A stretch of DNA of 64,000 bases from Sordariomycetes sp. S80-01Y (Eukaryota > Ascomycota > Sordariomycetes), in the NCBI GenBank assembly GCA_037042185.1, contig JAXQJY010000025.1, positions 1-64,000 on the forward strand, given 5' to 3'. Both the position numbers and the translations under genes were made by a program. The notes under the pieces were generated by a model. That model saw nothing but the letters and a program-made list of their open reading frames with translations. It had not been told where the DNA came from and ran no database searches. Below are positions 10,161 through 19,707 of the stretch, piece by piece; position 1 is the stretch's first letter; each line of letters begins with the position of its first letter.

Positions 10161-10784
10161 ATGATGGCCCCCTCTACTATCACCCCAGACCTCGTCCCTG
10201 AGCCTGTCTCCAAACTCCCCGAGCGACCCAGGGCCGACGGATCCGTCTTGAACGAGCATGAGCGCGCTGAAATTGCCTTTGTCGACAAATACAGCGCCCC
10301 AGATGTCTATATCAACGGGAAGAACGATACCTTGTGGTTTCCATGGATCGGCCCCATTGAGTTGAAGCCCATGCGCATGGAGAACAGGACCGGTACCTTC
10401 GTTGTTGGGCTTCGATCAAAGGTGGCCGCCAGTCTGGGCAAGCACCGGCACCGCGGGACCGTGACCGCCATCACCATGTCAGGCGAATGGGGCTATAAGG
10501 AGTATGTTGAAGGATCTTCTGTTATCACACGATCTTGCTAATCGATCTATAGATACGACTGGGTTGCTCGCCCAGGAGATTGGGTATGCGAAAACCCCGG
10601 CGTTATCCATACTCTGTCCGTCGAGGACAATACCGACATAGTGTTCACTATTACCGGTAGCATTGAGTTCCTCAATGATGATGATAGCTTGAAGTTCACA
10701 CTGGATATCTTCAGCTTTGCCAAGCTTTATTACGACCACTGCAAGGAGAAGGGTATCAAGCCCAACGATGCTCTATGGCATTAA
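10161..10784 (+). CDS. Cupin protein, 2,4'-dihydroxyacetophenone dioxygenase-like
   Basis: Two exons (10161-10501 and 10553-10784) encode 190 residues. The cupin barrel is seen in GKHRHRGTVTAIT (metal-binding HxH), GYKEYDWVARPGDWVCENPG and the following VIHTL with a third His. This layout matches the fungal/bacterial cupin family that includes 2,4'-dihydroxyacetophenone dioxygenase and acetylacetone-cleaving enzymes, which use a mononuclear metal to cleave C-C bonds with oxygen. The intron is 51 bp with a TGCTAAT branch site. There is no signal peptide, so it is probably cytosolic. The substrate is not predictable; a role in aromatic or diketone breakdown is an inference. Two adjacent ATGs occur at 10161 and 10164. 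Confidence 0.75.
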
Positions 10785-12009
10785 ATGAATATGGGACAAG
10801 CGGTATCAACATGAGAATGGAGCTCCATAATATCTCTACGCAGCATAGGTGCATACGAGTGTATTCGGCAATGTGACGTTTTACTGGGTTAGTGAAAGCT
10901 CACTCCGTCAAACAGGGTATGTCGCGCGATGCACAAGAGATCCCATCCTCGGTCAGCAGTCAATGATCACACCCACAAGCCTGCCATGGATACCGCCTAA
11001 TCTTCTGCCTCTGGGCATAGTAATGTGGTTGATCTTGCTTGCTGCGCTGATGGCTGTCAAAATGGCACTTGACGCGGGCAATGCCGGGATTGGTAGTCGA
11101 GGTCACACTCAAGAACAAAACTACTCACAAGATCATTAGGAGATAGTAGTGGGCTCCGATAACGGTCGACACGTTTTCTTCTGGAAATTGTCCGAAGACG
11201 TTGTGGTGATACGCAAGAGCCCGATTCGCGTGGTTATAGATCCTCTAAGCAGTGGTTCCTGCCAGTGGTCACTTTGCTTAGCGATGTGAGGGACTCCAAA
11301 GACCGCATCCTTGGAGGAGGAGGACAGCGCAAAAATAGATTGCTGGATAAAAGGAGGACGGCACGATCGCAATAAGCCTTCAGACACAAACGGCGTTATA
11401 CAGTCCAACGGAAGTTTGACACGTCAATCTTCTGGTCTTATAAGTGATCTGCGACAGTCATTGGACGATTGCATTCTTTTGGCTCGAGCCCTGCGCATGA
11501 CCTTTTGAGAGCTTTGCCAGCTCTTTCCCCTGCCTTGTAACCTTCCAGGACTTCCCACATCGTCGCCGGCTGTCTTGCCCTGGCTGGGTGGAAATCAACT
11601 TTGAAATCCACGTCTGGAAGCTGGGCACGTTAGAATAAGGCCATAGCGAAAGTAAGTTCCATCTGGACCCAACTGGGTTCGGAGATTGAAGATTGCAAAT
11701 GCTAGGATCCAGTCCCACGTAAATATGTTGGGAACTTCAAACCAACCTAAGACTGGACCGCCGCGTCGCTGCAGTCTAGGATGAGGACACAATCGGGCAA
11801 TCCGTTCGCCAGCGAACCTATAACATAATCTCTGAAAAGATCCTCGGCCCCAAAGTGCCCTCGCGGAAATAGGTCTGAAGTATCAACAGCAAGAGTTCGG
11901 GCGTTTTCGCACCATCCGTCCTACAGCTCGAAGATGCAAGACAGGAGAGCACATCGAGGCACCGGGAAGCGCGATGAATGTTGCCGTGTCAAAGTAAACA
12001 AAGATAAAT
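10785..12009. other. Intergenic, no gene recognised
   Basis: Many short open frames occur on both strands (up to 96 codons), with no domain, signal peptide or consistent splice chain. Together with 12010-13990 it looks like a stretch in which former genes have decayed. Confidence 0.35.
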
Positions 12010-12334
12010 ATGGAGTACGATCCAGTCATATTCCTCAACCTGTCGGGACTCCCAGAGGACGCGGCGAAAGATCGGGCTCGCTTTTATTCGATATCGTTGC
12101 GCAGCCTACCAACTGGGTGCCGGCCCTAACGGCTGGTCGCGCCGCCGCAAACAGGCCATCCATGTGGATGACACTGAGTGGCCCGCCAAGTCCGGGACAG
12201 TGAAACAGGGGACTGCATACGATTACGAAGGCATGGGGGTCAACTTTGCCGTTAGCAACAAGATAAGAGAGGAGTACTTCACACGGGTTATGTTCAGAGA
12301 AAATCTCTCATTGTCGAGCCTTACCGCAAGTTGA
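12010..12334 (+). pseudogene. Possible relic of an unidentified gene
   Basis: From an ATG at 12010 a 39-codon frame (MEYDPVIFLNLSGLPEDAA...) runs to TAA at 12127. A shift by one base shortly before that stop gives a further 68-codon frame to TGA at 12332-12334, containing DDTEWPAKSGTVKQG and SNKIREEYFTRVMF, which reads like coding sequence. No intron signal explains the switch, so a frameshifted remnant is likely. I do not recognise the family. Confidence 0.25.
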
Positions 12335-13037
12335 CACTCGTTGGAGTCGAGCAGCCGTCATGGAGAGCTTTCCCATACAGCCGATATTTCGGTGTCATTA
12401 CAGAGCTTTAAGGCAGTCTTTGAAGCTTCTCAGAATGCTTTGACGCAAACACTTTTTTTCGGCCTTTTTTTATTTTTATTTTTATTTTTTTCTCTTCTTT
12501 GCAACGTCCATTCAGCCACTCACAAACTCTCACCGGCTGGTCTCAGCTGACTGATGCTTGTTTTGACTTAACTCTTTTGCTGCCATTCGAGTGATTCTGA
12601 CATCGAGAACACAGTAGTCAATCTTACAAGCCTAGCGTTGCGGTCTGATAATGACTCTCAGGGGCACTAGGTTACGGGTCCACGCAAAAAGCATGCCCAT
12701 ACAATTTCTGAGTCTCGCTCCTTTCCCATGATAATTTCCCAAACCATACAATGAATCCTGCAATTCCTTGTCAAGGACTTCCATGTCAGCATTATATCCC
12801 ATCTTATAGCAGCCTGATCCTCTTCAATAGCTTTGTAGACACGCCCTCGCTTGTGGATGGGCTCTGGAATTACACAAACGCCCACCTTTCGGGTGCTATC
12901 ATCGACATTTATACATGTTCTGGCACATGCTTCTTTTTCAACTTTATCTTGTTAATTCACGGAGTTTGTAAGATATTAAGGTTTCTTTTGTGGAAAAGTC
13001 CTCGCGAGACATCATGATGCCTTTGATTGTATCCAGG
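12335..13037. other. Intergenic, T-rich tract
   Basis: This contains a T-rich low-complexity tract at about 12452-12497 with repeated ATTTTT units. A 72-codon minus frame at 12667-12885 is not recognisable. No gene is supported. Confidence 0.35.
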
Positions 13038-13990
13038 TCTATTTCACTTTGTAGCCTCCTTGCCGGCGAAGAGCAAGTACGTTTCCATGTTTGCGCCTTG
13101 TGCTTCTACGTCACCGTGCTCTAGTATTTGGGGGCTCAATTTAGTTACCCATATAATTAGATCGAGGCTTGTCTCAAAATCAAGGTATGCTATCAACAAT
13201 ACCTGTCACAAGAATCATTGCCGGAAGTCTTCCCCCACCTTCTCCCCTCTTTTTACTTTCCCCGTCGGCAACATCGGCAAAGTTGTCGCCCATCAAGGTT
13301 ATGAAACACTCTCCTGTGAATCCAGCATAGCCAGATATTGCATGGGCATTTATTCTTTGCTGTTCGCCCTCTACAGCTGTGTGCGCTCCAGAGTTCCATT
13401 GGCCCTGTTCGAGGCGGCGTCAGCGACAGCAAACTGTCATCAGCGGCTGCGTGAGTAAGTTCAGCAAAGGTTTGATCTAAAAAATGTGAGCAAGTAAAAA
13501 GCTACCGGCCGAGATAGGGTTCTCCTGTTGAGCCTGATGTCGCACGCCATGATGGCTGCTTTGGTAGATGGGCTCGATTGCTTCGTTTGAAGCGTGGCAG
13601 GCAGACTGAACCAGATTCAGAGTCGGAGTCTAAGTCGAAGATGATGGAAGAAACCCACATGCATGTGCTGAGATGAAGCAGTTGTGTCATGTGGGTGCCC
13701 AAGGGCGATGCGAAGGACATGCCAAGGTGTGAGATGCGGTCAGTGCAAGTTAAGTGGTTGATATTGTAGACCGTCGTTAGAAAACGCAGCCGCCTTAGGG
13801 TTGTTCGGCCCTGAGATCCATCGTGTGTGTCGATAAATAGGGGCGTTGTCGCACACGTCATCACGTCAACGTGCTGGTCGTTTGTATACGTGCCACTTAC
13901 CTGCTCGCTAGATAGCAGATGGTGTCTAATTCTGGGCGATTCCACTACAAATGGCCCTAAAATTACATATCGACCAATAAATTTGAGCAT
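13038..13990 (-). other. Coding-like but unassigned tract, minus strand
   Basis: Several minus-strand frames here look compositionally coding but do not form one clean gene. They include HFLDQTFAELTHAAADDSLL (ending near 13390), an adjacent frame with GYAGFTGECFITLMGD (to about 13180) that can be spliced to HGDVEAQGANMETYLLF ending at 13038, and a 162-codon frame at 13502-13990. At least one frame switch cannot be explained by a normal intron. It may be a decayed gene, or a gene whose introns I cannot place. No family is recognised. Confidence 0.25.
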
Positions 13991-13991
13991 C

Positions 13992-15320
13992 CTAGCTCTT
14001 CAATCTGAGATAAACACCAGACAAGCTACTCGCACTAAGTAGTAAGCAGACTCCAGTAAAAAGCACGACCGCCTTATACATCCCATCTCCATAGTCACCG
14101 GCTCTAGATGGCGAATTCAATAAACCGGCACTTATTGGTCCTGCCAAGACATTCCCAACCCCTTTCCCGAAGCAAAATAAGCCAAACATTGCCTGCGAGG
14201 CAGAGGGTTCATTGCTTATCGCCGTAACCATCCTTGCCCACATAGCCGTATAACCCGCCCCAAAGAACCCGTATAGAAGCGCAAAGACGACAAGAGGCAA
14301 TAAAGAGCGTGCAAGACCCCATGCGCTCAACGTCGCTATAGCAGCCACTAGCGAAGATGAAGCCATGAGCGCGTTCAACGGTAGCTTTTTATCAGAAAGA
14401 TAACCAAACGTGAACTGACCGGCAACTTGAGAAACACTCATGAGTGCCAGAAGTAACGCGCCTTTCGTCACACTCAGGCCAATTGACGATGCATAGGATG
14501 GGAGAAACAGGGAAGGGAAGAAGAATCCCATTCCCATCAGAAGGTTACTCGTGCTGTAAATCCAAAACAGTCGTCGTTTGAGGAAACTCCAGTCTGTCCT
14601 CGGTCTGGTGTTGCGTTGCTGTCCGATACGGCCTCTGAGCAAAGGAATCAGCGGACCCGTCAAGACGACTAGCATGATAGCAACAGCCCTTAATGTGGTC
14701 CGATGTCCGAACCGCCGTAAAAGGACTTGCAGCACCAGAGGCGTTACGGCGCCAGAAACACCGGATGCACTGCACAAAAGTCCATACGCCATTCCTCTTC
14801 TTTGCACCCAAAACTCATCCACCATTGACAGAATGGGATAGTAGAAAATGATAAACCCGATCCCGTATAGTACCCCCTGTGTCAATATAAGTGTACCTAA
14901 TGTTTTTGCGAAACTGCCGGCGATCAAGCCGACTATACACAGAGGCCACCCGACCAAAATCATCTGCGACCGATATTTAGACCAACGTCTGATGAATGGT
15001 ATGATAACGGGTGCACCAAGATAGGATATCCCGGACGCAGTGGTGCCAACAATGGAGATATACGGGCTGTCCTTGAACTCTGGAAGTGTTGTGTAGTATT
15101 CCTGGAACACACCGAAGGACAGGGGGAAGCCCCAAAGTAGAGCTTCAAAGACGAAAGCCCCTAGCAGTAGGCGCCATGCTGCAAAGCCACCGTCGATCAG
15201 TGGAAGATTAGATGCTTCATCCGGGGTGTTTGTGGCAATGTCGAGATAATGGGCTTCTGGGCGCAGATTCGAGGGCTCCGATGTCTGAAGCTGCGTCAAG
15301 CTAATTTGACGTAACATCAT
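13992..15320 (-). CDS. MFS transporter, monocarboxylate (MCT)-like
   Basis: A single 442-residue exon has about twelve hydrophobic segments split by a central loop near GRIGQQRNTRPR. The N-terminal phrase DGGFAAWRLLLGAFVFEALLWG followed by SFGVFQEYY is characteristic of fungal monocarboxylate-transporter-like MFS proteins, as is the R-GMAYGLL...GGV/SGA segment. These sit in the plasma membrane and move small organic acids or related solutes; the substrate is not predictable. It ends at a TGA directly next to the unassigned tract at 13990. No intron is needed. Confidence 0.85.
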   Translation of the reverse strand: MMLRQISLTQLQTSEPSNLRPEAHYLDIATNTPDEASNLPLIDGGFAAWRLLLGAFVFEALLWGFPLSFGVFQEYYTTLPEFKDSPYISIVGTTASGISYLGAPVIIPFIRRWSKYRSQMILVGWPLCIVGLIAGSFAKTLGTLILTQGVLYGIGFIIFYYPILSMVDEFWVQRRGMAYGLLCSASGVSGAVTPLVLQVLLRRFGHRTTLRAVAIMLVVLTGPLIPLLRGRIGQQRNTRPRTDWSFLKRRLFWIYSTSNLLMGMGFFFPSLFLPSYASSIGLSVTKGALLLALMSVSQVAGQFTFGYLSDKKLPLNALMASSSLVAAIATLSAWGLARSLLPLVVFALLYGFFGAGYTAMWARMVTAISNEPSASQAMFGLFCFGKGVGNVLAGPISAGLLNSPSRAGDYGDGMYKAVVLFTGVCLLLSASSLSGVYLRLKS

Positions 15321-16223
15321 TTGTGTAGGTATGCTTAGAGTTTCTGCTTGAGTCTTGGGTGCGTATCTTCTAGAGAGTGAGAATATATAATTAAGTATGA
15401 ACTCTCAATTGGTTGGGTCTCAAGCTATCTACGTCTTGTGTCTTGTGGTTTTAGCCTCGGCTGGAATCTCACCGGCAAAGGCTAAGTAGGACTTGATTGG
15501 GCCACCCGATGGCCCTCCCTTTCTCCGCGATCTTATCCGCGCCGCGACTCCTTCGCCTGCCCAAAATCCGCCTTTGTTGCTCCACCATTGTCGGCCTGTC
15601 TTTACCAGATTTTGCGGAAGCCGAACTGTTGATCTGTGACTCTCGTTCTCTTTCCGCACCTCATCAGTGGACCTGCCGAGGTCGTCACTGCCTTGATGTC
15701 GGGAGGCGGTGATGGTTGAGAATTACAGTTGGTCCTCAACAGAGTAATCACCACTTCAATGGCAAAGGTCATCCGAAGTGCCCTTCTATCAGCGACCTTG
15801 CGACATGTAAACGGTTCTTTGCCAGTAGGAATGGGGAGTGGACATACGGCCTACAGCGAGTTTCGATGTACCCACATTCGCCTCCCCTCGTCACCGTTTG
15901 ATTAACCTGACTAACCGAACATCACAACGGCGAGATTGAAATTGTTGATGCGACAGCTACTTGCAGCTCTGCATGTGGTCTAGAAGATGGCCCGGCATCT
16001 AGTGTGATCTTCAACTAACCAATGTGTGCAGTTTGTCGGATCACTCCGCTATTGAGCTGATCGGCATTTACCGATTTTCGTACTCCGTGAGTGAGCAGCG
16101 ATGATAAGGTGATATATTAAAATTCATGGTTGCCTCTCGCAGAGTAAGTATGGGTTTCATTAGTCCATGAACACGGCGTGAACTTACTATTCAAACAATT
16201 CTTGAAATTTTGCGTCGCTAACT
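15321..16223. other. Divergent intergenic region
   Basis: About 0.9 kb separates the starts of the MCT-like gene (minus) and the glutathione-transferase gene (plus). Small open frames near 15429-15712 show no domain. It presumably holds both promoters. Confidence 0.4.
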
Positions 16224-16987
16224 ATGGCGCCCGCAATCACTCTCTACACCGCTCACCATTGCCCTTGGGCATACCGCGTTCAGATCGCGCTGAGAGAGCT
16301 TGCTCTAGAATTCGAAACAGTCATCATTGACACCACTACGACCCGCTCTCCCGACTACCTGGCAATCAATCCTCGCGGCCTTGTCCCGGCTCTTGTCTAT
16401 AACCAAAAAACCTTGTTGGAATCCGGCCTCATTGTGCAGTTCCTTGTGGATACCCACCCTGGGCACCTACTCCGTTCAAGCTCTGATGCTGGAGGGGCCT
16501 CAGACCGATACGACATCGGGTTTTTTATAGACACGTATTTCAGCAAAGCGCATCCTTTTTACGACTTTGCTCTTTATTCTACAGGCGAGGAGGAGGTCGC
16601 AGCAGCTGCGGGCTACGTTGGTGGAATCATTGAACACGTCGAGCCGCTGCTCCAAAACGCAACCCCATTTTTTGGTGGCTCAAAGAAGATTACGTTGGCA
16701 GAGGTAAGAGCCACCTGCGTTCATTGAATTGAGGAGAACTAAGAGGAACCTTCTTCCAGGTTATGACGGGATCTTTCCTTCTTCGTATACTGGCATTACC
16801 CAAGCACCAGGGTATCTTGCCAAGCTTTGTTCACTCTCGCCTTGAGGCGTCGGCCCCTCATTTCTGGAAATGGGCTAAGGCAGTCGTGGCCCAGGAGACG
16901 GTAAAAGCAGTATGGGATGAAGAGGACGTAGTAAAGCGCACGTACGCAAGGATTGCAAAAGAGCGAGCCTCCAGGCAGTCAAGCTAA
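16224..16987 (+). CDS. Glutathione S-transferase-like protein
   Basis: Exons 16224-16703 and 16760-16987 encode 235 residues. The N-terminal thioredoxin-like domain starts ITLYTAHHCPWAYRVQIAL, with a CPW active-site motif as in omega-type or fungal GTO/GTE enzymes. NPRGLVPALVYN (cis-Pro for glutathione binding) and LLESGLIVQFL (the ES glutathione-contacting pair) follow. The C-terminal part is helical. The cysteine active site suggests thiol-transferase or reductive deglutathionylation chemistry rather than classical conjugation. The 56-bp intron ends TTCCAG. It is divergent from the MCT-like transporter, so a joint detoxification or organic-acid role is possible but unproven. Confidence 0.85.
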
Positions 16988-17430
16988 AGCTGCAGGGAGA
17001 TTTTCACAGTCCGAGGGTTAACTTTCCCTTCCTGCATAGATCTCCACCTGGATGAAATTGGAATTAATCAACTCTCATTGGCGATAAAATAGTAGAGTTG
17101 TCTGACAGCGCCGTGTAATTCAGTGTAAAATTCTAGCCCTGCGTTCAGCAATCAAACTGTGCCTATCACCAAATGCTCAACACTAACAATAACTATCTTG
17201 CCTTCTCCTCTCCACTGTAGAATCAATCGGACGATATCAAAGGTGTCTGTGGGGCGCAATGATATACGCATACAGCTGGATGAAGTTCATACTGGAGGAT
17301 ATGACAGTGTGTGGCTGTCGGATTAGCTCAAGACAGCTATGTTGGTCTGAATGCTAGCTAGCCATTTATGAAGAGTCCCCATAATCCTAGATCATCGCGA
17401 TAGCTTCCTCGGTCTTCTAATTCGTGGTAT
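16988..17430. other. Convergent intergenic region
   Basis: This holds the 3' flanks of the glutathione-transferase gene (plus) and the DAL5-type transporter gene (minus). No open frame or motif of note. Confidence 0.4.
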
Positions 17431-19087
17431 TTAGAGAATATAGCGACTTTCGAGACTCATGTCTCCCTCTAATCCATTCGTAGTCGCACCTTCTGCCGTG
17501 AGCTTGTCCTTCTTGGTATTCCTTCTCCTCAGCAGCAGCCAGCAGGCCCCGTAAAGAAACATGGCAACTACTGTAAGTCCTGCAGAGACAGAGTTACCGG
17601 GCACATACCGCGGGCCTTGATTGCTAGGATAGAGCTGCGGAGCCACAAGTGCTGAGATATTAGCAAGCGAATAGGCCACCGGCATGCCAATTGCGCGCTT
17701 GCTGTCCGGTGACAGATTTGTCGAGATCCAAGTGACTGCGAGGGTAGAGATTGGGAAGAGACCTTTTACTGTTAGCGTGGTATCATAGCCATCTATGGGA
17801 GGACGGTCACTTGCCCAAGACAAGGATAAACATCCCGGCGTACCCTGCGTGCTTGTTAGGCGTACCAACGCAGACGAGATAGCCAACTGCGACAGGTACG
17901 CAAGAGCTAATGATGAAGAGGCCTCGTCGCCTGACCTTGTCGGAGTAGTAGACTTGGATCAGAAGCGATATTGCCCCGAGGATGTACACGGGAATCGTCA
18001 TGTAGTTGACTTGCAGAGAAGCATATCTGCAACAGGTTAGCGAACTGCGTAGTTGCCTGTTTTCGAATTTGGCGGCGCGATCCTTACCCAAGCCCGGCCA
18101 AGATAGTGGGCAGGAAAACACCGAATCCGTTGATTGCCACCGAAGAGGTGAAGAACGCCACGCCCAACAGATACACAAACGGATCAGCAAGGGCAAGCTT
18201 TACCCATTTCCGCTCAAACTTGTCGGCACCTCTGTGTACATAATCTCGCTGTCTCTTGAGGCGCATTGTCTCCTTTTCGTCTTCATTCAGGTACCAGGTC
18301 TCTTCGATCCTGTTGGGTAGAAACATGAAGCCGATGCCTCCCACGCAAATGGTGATCAGGAACTCAACAATAAACAGCCATCGCCAAGCTGCGAACCCGT
18401 TTACGTCTCCCATGGTCTGGATTCCGTACGCGATCAATCCCCCAAAAGCCCCAGAAATGCAGGCCGCGAGGTTGGTCGTCATGATGCGCTTGGCCGCTGT
18501 TTCCCTTGGGTAGATGGTCGAGAAGAGAAAGGCGAAGCCTTGGGCAAGTCCGGCCTCTGAGGCATTGAGAAGCATGCGGACGACAACTGCCTGAGCGTAG
18601 TTTTGGATGAACGCAGTACCCAGCGTGCAAATACTCCAGAGAGCTAGCGATGTACCCAGGGCTGTTTTGGAACCCCATCGTCTGACGGCCAGAACCCAAG
18701 GAAGTTCGAAGAGAATGGTACATAGACTAGACAGTGTGTTAATATTGCTGAATTGGCCGCTTTTGAGATTAAGATCCTCGTCGAAGCCGAAAACTCTTGC
18801 GTTTCCCAACTAGAACACAGTCAGATCACCACGTCACACAGAACTGGGGAAAAGGCCATATGACTGACATTGTTTCGATCCAGAGTTGCCAACACAAGAA
18901 ACACAACCGAAACAGGCAGGAGATATGTGTCAAACTTGTGCAGGGCAGCCGCTTCTCTTTCCGGGTCGATGTGGATAACTGTGCTCGTTCCCGGTTCCAT
19001 GTCGTAGGCAGGAGAACCACTGCTATCCACGGCTAGCGAGGGTTTAGCTGTTGTAGTAGTCTTCTGCATCTCCAGTTTGGAGCTCAT
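17431..19087 (-). CDS. MFS transporter, allantoate permease (DAL5) family
   Basis: Exons 19087-18869, 18809-18088, 18026-17815 and 17762-17431 join to 494 residues. FDTYLLPVSVVFLVLATLDRNN, then GNARVFGFDEDLNL, and later the RMLLNASEAGLAQGFAFL segment are standard for the anion:cation symporter/DAL5 family, as is LSPDSKRAIGMPVAYSLAN in the second half. Members import allantoate, ureidosuccinate, pantothenate, nicotinate, biotin or small peptides at the plasma membrane. The last intron fits only as a GC-AG intron (donor GCAAGT), because no GT donor keeps frame. The gene is divergent from a Zn2Cys6 regulator, with GATA-type and TCGG-N6-CCGA sites between them. The substrate is unknown; a nitrogen compound or vitamin is the best guess. 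Confidence 0.88.
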
Positions 19088-19707
19088 AGTGAAGGATTCA
19101 GAGCGAGCAACTCGTTCTCATGCCAATAATTACTTTCGTTTGTGAACAGACGGAAAATGGTTATGCGGCGTGGCAGATACAGATGGGAAGCCTGTCACCG
19201 GGGACTGTTGTTAAAATACCTACCGCCTCCCTTCAGGAGGACTTGACATAGCATCATACTCCTTATCTTCGCCTTCAATGTCAGTCAAGATATCCCCCGC
19301 CCGTTCGATTCAAAACCTACCTCGAATCTGCCGTGTTGGCCGGCCCTTCCCCAATGCCCTTCCAGTCATACATGAAGTCCAAAGCGCTGGTCGCCTTAAG
19401 CCGATGTTATCTCATCTGGGACTCTGGATAAGCGACTGCGGGGTCATCAGCGTTCCAATGAGGACCGGGCGACTCTTTGATAAGCCATGATAGGAGATCG
19501 CAGATCGGCATAAGCCGATGGAAATCGCCGACACTTCCTTTATAATCTGTCCATGTCCATTAAGAGCCGCCGGTCCCTGGATTAGCCCTGCAGCTTGCTG
19601 CATACACCCATTGCTTCACATTCCACTGCGACAGTTGCATTGCCACGGTCTAGGGCTATTGTCTATAATACTCGCTAACCGAGCAGACGCGCATGCAATA
19701 GCCAATC
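19088..19707. promoter_or_regulatory. Divergent promoter with GATA sites and a TCGG-N6-CCGA site
   Basis: Four HGATAR-type sites (AreA/GATA consensus) lie at 19263-19268, 19407-19412, 19478-19483 and 19488-19493. An inverted repeat TCGG-CATAAG-CCGA lies at 19505-19518, the site type known for UaY/Ppr1-like zinc-cluster proteins. Its right half (TAAGCCGATG) is repeated at 19397-19406. The arrangement suggests nitrogen-responsive control of the DAL5-type gene, the regulator gene, or both. Motif matches were found by eye. Confidence 0.45.
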
